64,000 nt of DNA from Halobacillus karajensis (GTDB lineage Bacteria > Bacillota > Bacilli > Bacillales > Halobacillaceae). The stretch covers positions 1 to 64,000 of the forward strand of contig NZ_FNWW01000006.1 of the NCBI RefSeq assembly GCF_900108515.1. Reading direction: 5' to 3'. A program made the translations under genes and the position numbers. This document shows positions 53,315 through 62,658 of the stretch, in pieces; position 1 is the stretch's first letter; the number at the start of each line of letters is the position of its first letter. A model generated the notes under the pieces. That model saw only the letters and a list, made by a program, of their open reading frames with translations, did not search any database and was not told where the DNA came from.

Positions 53315-53334
53315 CAGCTGAGGGGTGTTTTTTT
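53305..53334 (+). terminator. Terminator of sigI-rsgI
   Basis: CACTCCT pairs with AGGGGTG, then T8; the stem covers the rsgI stop. Confidence 0.75.
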
Positions 53335-53719
53335 AGTGAATATATAAAAGTGTCGTGTACAAAAAGGAGGGAAATCCATGAGTTAATCTCATATTGAGTT
53401 AAAGATGGAAAAGTTTCTAACTGCCTCACATCCACGAGCTGTGTATGTATCCAAACGGATCAGTCCAAAAAAGAAAATGGCCCCTTACATTTTACGAAGG
53501 ACCTTGAAACAACCAAACGTTTAATTAAAAACGTTTCCATGAAATGGACAGAACAACAATTAGGCGGAAATGAATAATTATATCCATAGTATCGTACAAC
53601 CAAGAGGCTTAAGTGTGTAAAGATGACGTAGTTTTTTAATTCTGATGAAGACTAATCGCTGATCCATTTCCACTTCTCTTCACGATTCGGTTACTCAGAT
53701 TTTGGTGTGAATAAAAAGC

Positions 53720-53945
53720 GGATGAGGGATTCCTATGCTCATTATGAAATGATGAAGGAAGAAGATAATTACCAATAGTCCAATATAAAATTCTTCCCTG
53801 TTCCGAATAAGAGTTCGTCTTTGTCACCAAAATAATTGGAGATGGTAATTTGGGAAACTTGCGCTTTTTGAGCAATTACAAGGATGTATACTGCACTCTG
53901 TAAAGAATTTCAAGGAGTCGTTCATGATATTTTGTTTTTTCGTTC
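53720..53945 (-). pseudogene. TetR-family regulator, decayed
   Basis: On the minus strand, two short frames carry the two halves of a TetR DNA-binding domain. The first reads MNDSLKFFTE (from about 53926), the other IAQKAQVSQITISNYFGDKD then ELLF, the classic helix-turn-helix (53875 to about 53790), ending at a stop (LDYW*). They are in different frames, so at least one frameshift separates them, and the ligand domain is not recognisable. It may have regulated the SDR gene at 54275. The surrounding 53340-54240 shows no intact gene; a 39-codon basic frame (about 53400-53525) is unrecognised. Confidence 0.6.
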
Positions 53946-54274
53946 TTTGGTCTATCTCCAACGATCCACGAAGTTATGGAACATTTTTTTCATACATTTT
54001 TGGGATGAGAGTCTTTTTATATCTGGACAGAGGGGTTGAAGGTTAAGTACGATGAAATGGATTGGAAATTGGAGAGGGAAGAAAGAGCACAAAAGCAAAA
54101 CTCGATTTGATGCAGTATGAAAGAATCGAGCAAGCCTTTGAATGTAAGGATGTTTTTCTTTTATGGATCGGTGGAAAAAGGAAAACTTGAAAGGAAGCAA
54201 GTTTAAACAATTATAGCTGATTTAAAGTGAAAACAGACACAAAACCGGAAGGAACGTCAGAGGAGGAATCATTT

Positions 54275-55000
54275 ATGCTGAACAAACAAGTAGCCATCAT
54301 TACAGGTGCATCAAGAGGAATTGGAAAAGAGATTGCCTTTCAAATGGCTGAAAAAGGAGCACGATTATCGATTATCGGCAGTTCTGAGGAAGTCCATAAG
54401 ACAAAAAGTGAATTAGAAGAACAAGGGTATGAAGAGGTTCTTGCTTATACAGCTGATGTCAGCAATGAAAATGAAGTCGACCAAGTGGTCGAAGCAACAA
54501 AGAAGGCGTATGGGAAAGTGGATATTCTGATAAACAATGCGGGAATTGGCGATTTTAAACCGATTGAAGAGGTTACTGTAGAAGAATGGCGGCGTACGTA
54601 TGATATTAATGTTCAAGGTGTTTTCCTTGGGACAAAAGCGGTTCTTCCTATTATGAAGTCACAAGGGTTTGGAACGATTATTACAGTTGCCTCGGATGTC
54701 TCCCGTTATACCATCCCTGAAGGTGGGGCTTTATACACTTCAACAAAATATGCGGTTCAAGGGTTCATGGGGTCATTAGCTCAGGAAGTCAGGAAAGATG
54801 GGATCCGTGCGGGGACGATCAACCCAGGGATGGTGGATACATATTTTGCTAATGGCAAACAAGGAGATCCGGAGAAAGCAGAATGGCTTAAAGTCCATGA
54901 TATAGCAGAAGCCGTTGTCTATATGGCCCTTGCACCAAATCATATGGTGATCGATGAAATGCACTTGCATCCACTTATTCAGAATTATCCACGTATATAA
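54275..55000 (+). CDS. Short-chain dehydrogenase/reductase (FabG-like)
   Basis: 241 residues from ATG 54275 (GAGGAGGAATC upstream); the longer frame from 54227 has no RBS. Classical SDR features: NAD(P)-binding TGASRGIGKEIA, NNAG(IGDF), the Ser-Tyr-Lys catalytic set (VASDVSR, YTSTKYA) and NPGMVDT. It reduces or oxidises a carbonyl/alcohol substrate that cannot be named; FabG-type ketoacyl reductase is the closest general label. A decayed TetR gene lies upstream. Confidence 0.88.
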   Translation: MLNKQVAIITGASRGIGKEIAFQMAEKGARLSIIGSSEEVHKTKSELEEQGYEEVLAYTADVSNENEVDQVVEATKKAYGKVDILINNAGIGDFKPIEEVTVEEWRRTYDINVQGVFLGTKAVLPIMKSQGFGTIITVASDVSRYTIPEGGALYTSTKYAVQGFMGSLAQEVRKDGIRAGTINPGMVDTYFANGKQGDPEKAEWLKVHDIAEAVVYMALAPNHMVIDEMHLHPLIQNYPRI

Positions 55001-55011
55001 GTGGTGAATAA

Positions 55012-55056
55012 TTCCAGCCCTTGTCATCCGAAATACGGACGACAAGGGCTGGGAAT
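55012..55056. terminator. Bidirectional terminator, SDR and yhdB
   Basis: CCAGCCCTTGTC..CCG pairs with CGG..GACAAGGGCTGG with AATTCC/GGAATT flanks, lying between convergent genes. The yhdB stop is at its edge. Confidence 0.85.
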
Positions 55057-55299
55057 TTAACTGAATGTGAAGTATTCAGGTTGTAGTGTTGTTGTTTGTG
55101 CGTGATCGATATAGCTCAACAATGCTTCATGAGATTCGAGCATTTCACTTTGTTTACTTGGGTAGTAACACGCATGGAGGAAAGTTTCGATCTTTTTAGA
55201 AAGCAGTTCATCCTTTGTGCGTACCATGAGTACGAGCAAGTCGTCCCATTGACCCCAGATCATGAAATGAAGAGCTTTATCGTAATCGTAATGATTCAT
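55057..55299 (-). CDS. yhdB: YhdB-family small protein
   Basis: 80 residues; YDYDKALHFMIWGQWDDLLVLM and RTKDELLSKKIETFLHACYY match what I recall of the B. subtilis YhdB protein (about 80 residues, DYDKAL and QWDSLLILMVRT). Soluble, mostly helical, function unknown. RBS AAGGAAGTGG. Convergent with the SDR gene. In B. subtilis yhdB lies in the same general region as spoVR, as here. Confidence 0.8.
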   Translation of the reverse strand: MNHYDYDKALHFMIWGQWDDLLVLMVRTKDELLSKKIETFLHACYYPSKQSEMLESHEALLSYIDHAQTTTLQPEYFTFS

Positions 55300-55484
55300 T
55301 TCAATGCCACTTCCTTCGTGAAAGGAGTGGTCTTATTATCTCCGGCTGCTTCTTGACTCAATCAGAGAGTTCGTCACAGTTCTGGAAAACCCGACACATT
55401 TTTACGTATTTCTTCCGCAAAAGACTGGAAATTTTGTTATGATAGTATGGAAAAGTTTTGCTTTTGATGGAAGGAGTCTTCGTG

Positions 55485-55955
55485 ATGACAGAGAAAAATT
55501 TTCTTTATACGAACCTGGGATGTGTCATCACCTTTGGTTTGTTTTTATTTTTAAGCCTGGTTACAGCCGAATCCGATGCAACCCAGCATGTGATGATTCT
55601 CATATCGGAAATCATTGGGGGAATAACAATGGCTGCTGCTGCCGCTTCTCTTTTTTACATAAAAAGTGATCAAAAATATTTACCTGTGTCCATACTGGGT
55701 TTTCTAGCTCCCTGGCTTTTGTATGCTATTGGTTATGAGCTAGGTTTTGATGGATCCACCAATCATACGTGGGTCTGGTTTATCAGCCTTTATCTTCTTC
55801 TTGTTGCCGGATTTATATTTATACGCTACAACTACCGGAAAGTAGAGGGCTATTTCAAACTGGTCTTAGTTTTTCTTTTATTTATAAATGCTATTTTTTT
55901 CGTTTATTTACTCTTTATACATATATGGTGGAACCTACCTTTTACAAACAGCTAA
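55485..55955 (+). CDS. Unknown polytopic membrane protein (156 aa)
   Basis: ATG 55485 is 8 nt from AAGGAG; the open frame begins at 55458 with a poorer start. About five membrane helices fill the protein: CVITFGLFLFLSLV, IIGGITMAAAAASLFYI, VSILGFLAPWLLYAIGY, WVWFISLYLLLVAGFIFI and LVLVFLLFINAIFFVYLLF. The loops are short. I recognise no family. Single gene. Confidence 0.6.
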   Translation: MTEKNFLYTNLGCVITFGLFLFLSLVTAESDATQHVMILISEIIGGITMAAAAASLFYIKSDQKYLPVSILGFLAPWLLYAIGYELGFDGSTNHTWVWFISLYLLLVAGFIFIRYNYRKVEGYFKLVLVFLLFINAIFFVYLLFIHIWWNLPFTNS

Positions 55956-56027
55956 CCCTCGGTCTTTATTATGACCTGAGGGTTTTTCATTTCCCATTCA
56001 TTCATCCTTTTGACTGAATTTACAACC

Positions 56028-56056
56028 GCATATTTGATGGATACACACACATACTA
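56028..56056 (+). promoter_or_regulatory. SigG-like promoter of the YhcN-type gene
   Basis: GCATA (56028-56032), 17-nt spacer, CATACTA (56050-56056): both halves fit the GHATR / CATNHTA consensus fully, with the same spacer as the gerA-type promoter in this window. Confidence 0.65.
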
Positions 56057-56085
56057 ACCTTAAATATGGAAGGAGGTTGAACAAC

Positions 56086-56628
56086 ATGAAAATGAAAGCA
56101 TTCGCCATTGGATTATTAGCGGCCGGATCTCTTGTGGCCTGTCAAGCTGAGGAGGATGCCGGTGATAATGGCAATAATAATGGTGTAGAAAACACAAACT
56201 TTGAGCGATCAGCTGAAGACATGGCTCAAAATGGCCAGGATGCGAACCAAAATGATAATGGTCGTGATACGGCGCAAAACACCAATTATAAAATTGCCAA
56301 AGATGCAGCCAACCGCATTGAGAAAAACGTGGAGGGTGTAGATCAAGTTTACGTGTTAAAAACACGTGATAATGCCTATGTAGCGGCAGAGCTTGATAAC
56401 CCTCGAGGAGATAAAAACGAAGTCTCTGATGAAATGGAACAGCAGATTAAAAAAGCGGTGAAAGCATCTGATCAGGATATAAACAATGTTTACATTTCAA
56501 CGAATCCTGATTTCGTTGACTTGACGAACAATTATATCGAAAATACCAGAAACGGCGAACCAGTTAGTGGATTCTTCCGAGAATTTGGTGAAATGGTCGA
56601 TCGTATATTCCCTGATCAACGCTCATAA
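56086..56628 (+). CDS. YhcN/YlaJ-family sporulation lipoprotein
   Basis: 180 residues from ATG 56086 (AAGGAGGT upstream). Signal peptide with lipobox SLVAC (Cys19); then a low-complexity Asn/Asp/Gly/Gln linker (20-65); then the YhcN/YlaJ domain (about 70-180) with IAKDAANRIEKNVEGVDQVYVL, AYVAAELDN and DINNVYISTNPDFVD. In B. subtilis these lipoproteins are in the spore inner membrane and made in the forespore, in line with the SigG-like promoter. Confidence 0.9.
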   Translation: MKMKAFAIGLLAAGSLVACQAEEDAGDNGNNNGVENTNFERSAEDMAQNGQDANQNDNGRDTAQNTNYKIAKDAANRIEKNVEGVDQVYVLKTRDNAYVAAELDNPRGDKNEVSDEMEQQIKKAVKASDQDINNVYISTNPDFVDLTNNYIENTRNGEPVSGFFREFGEMVDRIFPDQRS

Positions 56629-56635
56629 GCAAAAT

Positions 56636-56671
56636 AAAAACCAGGACCTTTATCAGGGTTCCTGGTTTTTT
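56636..56671 (+). terminator. Terminator of the YhcN-type gene
   Basis: AAAAACCAGGA pairs with TCCTGGTTTTTT. Confidence 0.9.
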
Positions 56672-56817
56672 GCTATGATGGGCCATTCATTTTTATAGCA
56701 AAATGGGGTTTGAAACAGAAGGGTTAAAAACACGCCCTGGTTGTCCATGGAAAGCCGGTAGATGAGTACATAATGGCTAAAATTCTAGGGTAGGACAGGA
56801 TAAGATGTCCTGAATCT

Positions 56818-56846
56818 TCATGTTCGCTGCTTTACTCTCATATAGT
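56818..56846 (+). promoter_or_regulatory. SigE-like promoter of spoVR
   Basis: TCATGTTC (56818-56825), 13-nt spacer, CATATAGT (56839-56846); 6 of 8 in each half against KMATATTT / CATACAHT. In B. subtilis spoVR is a mother-cell gene. Confidence 0.5.
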
Positions 56847-56878
56847 AAAAATAAGCGAAATCGAAGGAGGGGGCATCT

Positions 56879-58288
56879 TTGAGACCAGATGACCAAAAGA
56901 ATCTCGAACATGCGATCAAGGAAATCACTGAAATCGCTAAAGGGTTCGGGCTTGATTTCTATCCGATGCGTTACGAAGTCTGTCCTGATGATATTATTTA
57001 TACATTCGGAGCGTACGGGATGCCGACGCGCTTCTCTCATTGGAGTTTCGGAAAGCAGTATTACAAAATGAAGTTGCAATATGACTTGGGACTGAGCAAA
57101 ATTTATGAGCTAGTCATTAACTCGAACCCTTGTTATGCCTTTTTGTTGAACTCTAACAGTTTAATTCAGAACAAGCTTATTGTGGCTCATGTATTGGCCC
57201 ACTGTGATTTTTTCAAAAATAATGCCCGCTTCCAAAACACAAAGAGGGATATGGTAGAAAGTATGGCAGCGACGGCGGAGCGAATATCGGCCTACGATAA
57301 GAAATATGGAAAGCAGGAAGTGGAATCATTCCTGGATGCCGTGCTGGCCATTCAGGAACATATCGATCCATCCCTTGTAAGGCCTAAACTTGCCTGGACG
57401 ATGGAAGAAGAAGAAAGTGAGGAGAAACCTTTACAAACGGAGTATGATGACCTATGGAAAATGGACGAATCATCCTCTGAAGCTAAACCTACTTTCCGTA
57501 AACAGAAGAAATTCCCCCCGAGGCCGGAAAAGGATTTACTGCTATTCATCGAACAATACAGCAGGGAATTAGAGGACTGGCAACGTGATATTCTTACCAT
57601 GATGCGGGAGGAAATGCTGTATTTCTGGCCACAATTGGAAACGAAAATTATGAACGAAGGGTGGGCCTCTTACTGGCATGCACGCATACTAAGAGAAATG
57701 GATTTAACGAGTGATGAATCTGTTGAATTTGCTAAATTGAATGCAAGCGTGGTGCAGCCGAGTAAAACTCAGCTTAACCCCTATTATTTAGGATTAAAAA
57801 TCTTTGAGGATATCGAAGAACGTTATAACAACCCGACAGAGGAAATGATCAAACACGGAGTAGAGCCGGGTACAGGACGGGAAAAGATGTTTGAAGTCCG
57901 GGAGATTGAATCAGATCAAAGTTTTATCCGTAATTATTTAACGAAAGAATTAACCAGACGTGAGGATTTGTACCTTTTCCAAAAACAAGGCCAAAAATAT
58001 AAAATCACCGATAAGGATCATGAAGCCGTCCGTGATCAGCTTGTAACAATGAGGGTTAATGGAGGTTTTCCATATATAACCGTCCAGGACGGGGATTACG
58101 TGAAGAGTGGTGAACTCTATTTGAAACATCACTTTGAAGAGGTAGAATTGGATGTCGGTTATTTGGAAAAAACGCTCCCTTATATTTATCAGCTGTGGGG
58201 CCGGAACGTCCATCTAGAGACAAAAGTTGAGAGCCGTGACGTGGTCTTTAGCTACGGAGGTAAGAAAGTACAGAAAAAGTATTTATAA
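56879..58288 (+). CDS. spoVR: SpoVR-family stage V sporulation protein
   Basis: 469 residues. Conserved: [26 protein letters not shown](SHW), [34 protein letters not shown], and [11 protein letters not shown]. The rest, including a Glu-rich linker around 180-210, is typical. B. subtilis spoVR mutants have defects in the spore cortex. SpoVR occurs with PrkA and YhbH homologues in many phyla, suggesting one process. TTG start at 56879 behind GAAGGAGGGGGC. Single gene. Confidence 0.95.
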   Translation: MRPDDQKNLEHAIKEITEIAKGFGLDFYPMRYEVCPDDIIYTFGAYGMPTRFSHWSFGKQYYKMKLQYDLGLSKIYELVINSNPCYAFLLNSNSLIQNKLIVAHVLAHCDFFKNNARFQNTKRDMVESMAATAERISAYDKKYGKQEVESFLDAVLAIQEHIDPSLVRPKLAWTMEEEESEEKPLQTEYDDLWKMDESSSEAKPTFRKQKKFPPRPEKDLLLFIEQYSRELEDWQRDILTMMREEMLYFWPQLETKIMNEGWASYWHARILREMDLTSDESVEFAKLNASVVQPSKTQLNPYYLGLKIFEDIEERYNNPTEEMIKHGVEPGTGREKMFEVREIESDQSFIRNYLTKELTRREDLYLFQKQGQKYKITDKDHEAVRDQLVTMRVNGGFPYITVQDGDYVKSGELYLKHHFEEVELDVGYLEKTLPYIYQLWGRNVHLETKVESRDVVFSYGGKKVQKKYL

Positions 58289-58293
58289 TCGCT

Positions 58294-58326
58294 AAACTGC
58301 TCTTTCTATGAGAGAGCAGTTTTTTA
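58294..58326 (+). terminator. Terminator of spoVR
   Basis: AACTGCTCT pairs with AGAGCAGTT, then TTTTT. Confidence 0.85.
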
Positions 58327-58533
58327 TATGGTCTTATTTTAAACCTTCTACTTGCCATTTAAATGGAAAAAGCTCGTTATCACCATTTATGTAGCTTTAT
58401 AATGAATGGGATTTCCCTTTAAGTTAAGAAAGAGAAAAAACGACAAAAACCCTTTCTAATTTTGACAACGTCCTTACCTGCACTTTGATACAATGACATT
58501 ATTATTCAGCTTTATATAACAGGGGTGATTATA

Positions 58534-59073
58534 ATGAGGAAAAAGGTGCGTCTGGCTGTTTTCAGCTTGGCAGTTGTGTTAATTGCGGCTGTATTTCTAT
58601 ATTTGGACAATCGTGAAATCAATGCACTAAAAGGTGACAAAGCCTATCCGATGATTGAAGAACCCACCCAGCACCCTCAACCCATTACGGCCTCTTCCTT
58701 TGAAATGAACGATTCGAGTATTCATCTGACAAAGCTCTACAGCAAAAGTAATGCCAAAGGTTTATATTTAGGCATGTGGTATGGAGTCGGCAATAATAAG
58801 ATGAATAACAGAGAAAAAGAGTGGAAGCGGGAGGAAGGGCAGATTGAATTTTTAGTGAAGGCCGTTGATTCTAATGGATCCACTTATAATGGCCATACCA
58901 TCGGAACGTCAGAAGGTACATTTACGACTTTCCGCTATGTTCAGTTCGACGAATTCCGTTACAAACAGGGAATGGATAAGATTGATCTTTACTTTTACCC
59001 CATCCTGGACGAAGGAAAGGGCGGAACCCCCTACGAACATGCCTGGTTTGAAACGACCGTTGAGTTGGATTGA
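58534..59073 (+). CDS. Unknown membrane-anchored extracytoplasmic protein (179 aa)
   Basis: ATG 58534 lies 6 nt after AGGGGTG; an in-frame GTG at 58525 is in the RBS. N-terminal anchor (about 5-24, VRLAVFSLAVVLIAAVFLYL), then a beta-rich domain (about 55-179, with SSIHLTKLYSKS, GLYLGMWYGVGNN, FRYVQFDEF and IDLYFYPI) that looks like a small sandwich. No lipobox and no catalytic motif seen. Family not recognised. The gap 59074-59465 that follows holds no gene. Confidence 0.6.
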   Translation: MRKKVRLAVFSLAVVLIAAVFLYLDNREINALKGDKAYPMIEEPTQHPQPITASSFEMNDSSIHLTKLYSKSNAKGLYLGMWYGVGNNKMNNREKEWKREEGQIEFLVKAVDSNGSTYNGHTIGTSEGTFTTFRYVQFDEFRYKQGMDKIDLYFYPILDEGKGGTPYEHAWFETTVELD

Positions 59074-59391
59074 AGGATTTTTAACATTTGGAGGGTTTGG
59101 GGACAAATCTATTTTTTTTCGAAAGGGGTAAGGGGACGCCGATATAAACGTAAGAATCGACTTGCCCTATCTTTGGGCAGGAGCGATACTGGTATGAGTC
59201 TTCTGCATAAAACAAAAGGGCTTTATTTTTTGATAAGGACATGGAACGCCTTGTCATGAATACACTTGAGTTTTTCGTGAGGATTCCCTATAGACATACA
59301 GAGAATAGAACACTCATACCTTTTGATCATACTGTTTACTACAAAGAATCTCTAAAATAAAAATTCAAGTGGAACATCAAATAATTTAAGT

Positions 59392-59416
59392 AGAACCTCC
59401 ATTCGAGAGGTGTTTT
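59392..59416 (+). other. Small hairpin in the leader of dat
   Basis: ACCTCC-ATTCG-AGAGGT followed by GTTTTCT lies 50 bp before the dat start. It resembles a weak terminator, but I see no riboswitch or T-box elements before it. Confidence 0.35.
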
Positions 59417-59465
59417 CTGATAAACTATTCGTTAAACCCAGTGTTGATTTGAGGAGGCATAAACA

Positions 59466-60356
59466 ATGGCAATTTATAACCATATTTTGACTGAAAATGA
59501 TTTTGTTGAGCAAAATACACTTAAATATCCTTTCGAGGAGCGAGGGCTTCAATTCGGCGATGGAATTTATGAAGTCATTCGTGTGTATAAAGGGAATTAT
59601 TATCTGATTGATGAGCACGTTGAGCGCCTATATCGTTCAGCCGCTGCGGTGAAGATCGCTGTACCATATAGAAAAGAAGATTTATACCAACGCTTGGATG
59701 AATTACTTAAAAAGAACGACGTAGACGGAGATGCAAGTGTCTATTTGCAAATTACACGTGGGTCTGCTCCGAGGGATCATGCGTTCCCTTATCAAACCAA
59801 TGCAAACTTATATGCCTACGTAAAAGATCTATCTCGTCCTTTGGAATTTTTACGTGAAGGGGTCACTGCGATTACGCAGGAAGATGTGCGCTGGGACTGG
59901 TGTTATATTAAGAGTCTCAACCTGCTGCCAAACGTATTGGCAAAGCAGGCTGCAAAAGAGAGTGGAAGTTATGAAGCCATTCTTCATAAAAACGGGGAAG
60001 TGACAGAGTGCAGTTCATCAAATGTGTATTTCGTGCGAGATGGAAAAGTGTACACACATCCGGCTAAGAAGAATATTCTCCATGGATGTGTCCGTATGCG
60101 CGTGGAAGCTTTCTGTAAGGAAGAAAACATTGAATTTATCGAGGAAGCTTTCCGTATAGAGGATCTCCCAAATGCAGAAGAGCTTTTCTTATCCAGTAGT
60201 ACTTCAGAAGTAATGCCGTTATTGAAGGTTGATGGGCAGAAAATCGGTGATGGGCGTCCTGGCCCAATTACCCGGAAGCTGCAACAATGCTATGAAAAAG
60301 ATGCAAATATTTTAGCAGAGGATTCATTTCTAAAGGAACAGGCAGCAACGGAATAA
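59466..60356 (+). CDS. dat: D-alanine/D-amino-acid aminotransferase Dat
   Basis: A fold-type IV PLP enzyme converting D-alanine and 2-oxoglutarate to pyruvate and D-glutamate for peptidoglycan. 296 residues, slightly longer than usual at the C-terminus. QFGDGIYEVIRVYKG, Lys149 as PLP lysine in CYIKSLNLLPNVLAKQ, Glu in GEVTECSSSNVYFV and SSSTSEVMPL. ATG with TGAGGAGGC upstream. It could in principle be a branched-chain enzyme, but the VRWDWCYIKSLN segment is typical of Dat. Confidence 0.92.
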   Translation: MAIYNHILTENDFVEQNTLKYPFEERGLQFGDGIYEVIRVYKGNYYLIDEHVERLYRSAAAVKIAVPYRKEDLYQRLDELLKKNDVDGDASVYLQITRGSAPRDHAFPYQTNANLYAYVKDLSRPLEFLREGVTAITQEDVRWDWCYIKSLNLLPNVLAKQAAKESGSYEAILHKNGEVTECSSSNVYFVRDGKVYTHPAKKNILHGCVRMRVEAFCKEENIEFIEEAFRIEDLPNAEELFLSSSTSEVMPLLKVDGQKIGDGRPGPITRKLQQCYEKDANILAEDSFLKEQAATE

Positions 60357-60362
60357 AGGCAT

Positions 60363-60398
60363 GGACCGATGGATGAAAACATCTCATCGGTCTTTTTA
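60363..60398 (+). terminator. Terminator of dat
   Basis: GACCGATG pairs with CATCGGTC, then TTTTT. The next 250 bp hold only an unsupported open frame. Confidence 0.8.
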
Positions 60399-60656
60399 TG
60401 TTCAACGCTAGGATTTAAATTTAGTTATATGCTATTTGGACGGCTCTTTAACACCGAATGGCCTTTACATCATGTGGGCCGGAAAGCGAGTGGTATCCTA
60501 CCTACACTCCAAACGCTATTAAACGTAACGGAAACCCCTGATATCTCGGATCTGAGTGTGGAGGATAGGGGAACCAGTATGAATGGCGGGGATAATGTTG
60601 AGAATATCAGGGGTATGCTATAATGCCAATGAAAATGATATAAGGAGCGGTTAGTA

Positions 60657-61094
60657 TTGAGTAAAGTAAACATTGAAATGTCAAAAGAGCAATATGAAAC
60701 TCTTGTTAAAATGGTATTCCTAGGGACCTGGATGGTCAATTCTACCAAACTTGAACTGGATGAAGCCTTTGAAGATGTCCGGGAACTTGTATTGTCTAAA
60801 TACAAAGCGGCAGGTCTTGAAGACAAAGTGGTATATGAGGAACAGATGGGTGTATATGACCTTGATATAAACTTTGAAACAAGCTTATTGGATTCCTATG
60901 TGGATGAGTATGATGAATTCAGTTTTTGGGACAAGCTGATCGAAAAGCTGGCTGAAAAAGAATTGACCGCTCTTTACGGTCCTTTAGAGGAGAACTTAAC
61001 GGAAGAACAGCTGGAGAAACGTCTTGAGCTTGAAGAAAAGATTGGCCGGAAGCTTGAAGAAACGGGAATTACTCAACTATCCTTTGATGAATAA
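60657..61094 (+). CDS. Unknown acidic cytosolic protein (145 aa)
   Basis: TTG start at 60657, 8 nt after AAGGAG (60642-60647). A promoter-like TATAAT is at 60618. Very acidic, helical, no membrane segment: SKEQYETLVKMVFLGTWMVN at the start, then charged helices with VYDLDINFETSLLDSYVDEYDEF and a Glu-rich C-terminus (LEKRLELEEKIGRKLEE). Strong codon-level evidence (good RBS, uninterrupted frame) but no family recognised. Confidence 0.65.
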   Translation: MSKVNIEMSKEQYETLVKMVFLGTWMVNSTKLELDEAFEDVRELVLSKYKAAGLEDKVVYEEQMGVYDLDINFETSLLDSYVDEYDEFSFWDKLIEKLAEKELTALYGPLEENLTEEQLEKRLELEEKIGRKLEETGITQLSFDE

Positions 61095-61096
61095 GA

Positions 61097-61124
61097 TAAG
61101 CGTGACGTTTGGTCACGCCTTCTG
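61097..61124. terminator. Hairpin between convergent genes
   Basis: AAGCGTGAC-GTTT-G-GTCACGCCTT between the 145-aa gene and the YczE-like gene; probably serves both. Confidence 0.6.
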
Positions 61125-61748
61125 GTTTGCTTTTTTCTTTGGATCGGACCATAACCGAGCGATTGGTCTTGCCCATTGGAAGGACCATTGGATGAAGGGG
61201 CCTAAAAGCAGGGCGACAATCAGTGTTCCAATGCCTACAGGAGCGCCGAGTAAGTAACCGATCAGAGCCATAACGGACTCTGAAAAGATCCGAACTGTAC
61301 TTTTTGATTGTTTCGTTTTTTCATTCATGATCATCATGAAGTGATCAAGTGGAATACGGGGAAAAGGGGTACGTAAATAAATGGATATGCCGACGGCTGT
61401 CGCTAGTAAACCGAGAGAGAAGATCCCCCATTGGGCCCACCATGTGTCATAGTTCATATTTTCAAGCATTCCATAAAGAAAAATATCAAGGGTCCGCCCT
61501 CGGATAATGATAGGAATTAAAGATTCAAATTGCGGCCTTTTGTGTTCCAATTTGGCATTAACGAGCAAAAGGATAATAAAGGCGGCAATCATAACACTCC
61601 CCACCGTAACGGGAAGGTGTATGGAGAGGCCGACGGCAATGCTGTCTCCGGGCCCGACCCCAAGGCCTGATTTAATGATCAGCGCAAGGCCGAGGCTGGA
61701 CACGACAAGGCCGACTACATAGATAATAAAAAGAAAGAAATACTTCAT
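61113..61748 (-). CDS. YczE/YitT-like membrane protein
   Basis: 211 residues, five or six membrane helices. Family marks: VGLVVSSLGLALIIKSGLGVGPGDSIAVGL near the N-terminus, GRTLDIFLYGML, GISIYLRTPFPRIPLDHFMM and a C-terminal GAPVGIGTLIVALLLGPFIQ. Members are uncharacterised; B. subtilis YczE is reported to affect lipopeptide production. RBS AAAGGAGTC. The extended frame further upstream is not supported. Confidence 0.85.
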   Translation of the reverse strand: MKYFFLFIIYVVGLVVSSLGLALIIKSGLGVGPGDSIAVGLSIHLPVTVGSVMIAAFIILLLVNAKLEHKRPQFESLIPIIIRGRTLDIFLYGMLENMNYDTWWAQWGIFSLGLLATAVGISIYLRTPFPRIPLDHFMMIMNEKTKQSKSTVRIFSESVMALIGYLLGAPVGIGTLIVALLLGPFIQWSFQWARPIARLWSDPKKKANQKA

Positions 61749-61897
61749 AGGTAGACTCCTTTACACGTCCGCATATGCTTTGTTTATCATATCGTTTGGA
61801 AAAAGGCTTGTAAAGTTTCATGTCGGAGTGTTTTAATTTATGATAAAAAAGGGAATGCAAAGGGAACTGAAAATATCAGATAGAGGGGATGAATTAG

Positions 61898-62656
61898 ATG
61901 CAGTATGCAATTGTAACAGGAGCTTCCCGAGGATTAGGGGAAGCGATAGCCCGCCAGTATATATTACAGAATGTTCATGTTATTGCTGTATCGCGATCAG
62001 GAAATGAAGAGTTAAGATCATTGGCTGAAAAGCAGGGGGTGGATTTTCACCACATCAGTTGTGACTTGAGTCGTTTAGATGAGTTGGATAAAGGGCTGGA
62101 TCAAATAGCTGAAATCGCATTTCAAAAAGAAACTCATTATGTGTATCTAGTGAACAACGCTGGGGTTATTGATCCCATTGAAACCGTAGGTCAACTGGAA
62201 GCAGATGCCGTTCAAAAACATATGCAAGTGAACGTCACAGCTCCTATCCTTTTTGTAAATCGTTGTTTGAAAGAGGCAAATGATCTGGGGGTATCTTTGG
62301 GGATTATCAATATTACATCAGGGGCAGCAGAGAAAACGATTCATGGCTGGAGCACCTATAGCAGCTCCAAAGCAGCCATCAATCGTTTTACAGAGACGCT
62401 TGCTCTTGAACAGGAAAGTAAAGGGCACACAATTTTTGCCTACAGTCCAGGGGTTATGGATACGGACATGCAAGGGGAGATTCGTTCCTCATCAGAAGAT
62501 TCTTTTGCAGATGTAGGGAAATTCAGAAAGTTAAAAGAAGAAGGGGATTTGCGGTCACCAGATGAAGTTGCAGGTGTACTAATGAACCTCCTAAAAGAGC
62601 CGAAAAAAATAGAAAACGGCCGAGTTTATAAGCTTTATGATTTAATACGAAAGTAA
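61898..62656 (+). CDS. SDR, (S)-benzoin-forming benzil reductase/sepiapterin-reductase type
   Basis: 252 residues. NADPH-binding VTGASRGLGEAIA, NNAGVI, catalytic Ser in NITSGAA and YSSSKAA(I)N, and NP replaced by SPGVMDTDMQ. The sequence resembles B. subtilis YueD, which reduces benzil to (S)-benzoin in vitro; the natural substrate is unknown. RBS AGAGGGGATG. Second SDR of the window, not a close copy of the first. Confidence 0.85.
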   Translation: MQYAIVTGASRGLGEAIARQYILQNVHVIAVSRSGNEELRSLAEKQGVDFHHISCDLSRLDELDKGLDQIAEIAFQKETHYVYLVNNAGVIDPIETVGQLEADAVQKHMQVNVTAPILFVNRCLKEANDLGVSLGIINITSGAAEKTIHGWSTYSSSKAAINRFTETLALEQESKGHTIFAYSPGVMDTDMQGEIRSSSEDSFADVGKFRKLKEEGDLRSPDEVAGVLMNLLKEPKKIENGRVYKLYDLIRK

Positions 62657-62658
62657 GA

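Noticed and set aside
59074-59465. T-box or riboswitch before dat
   Set aside because: A small hairpin with T-rich tail is present, but no T-box core (GGTGGNACCGCG type) and no known aptamer motif.
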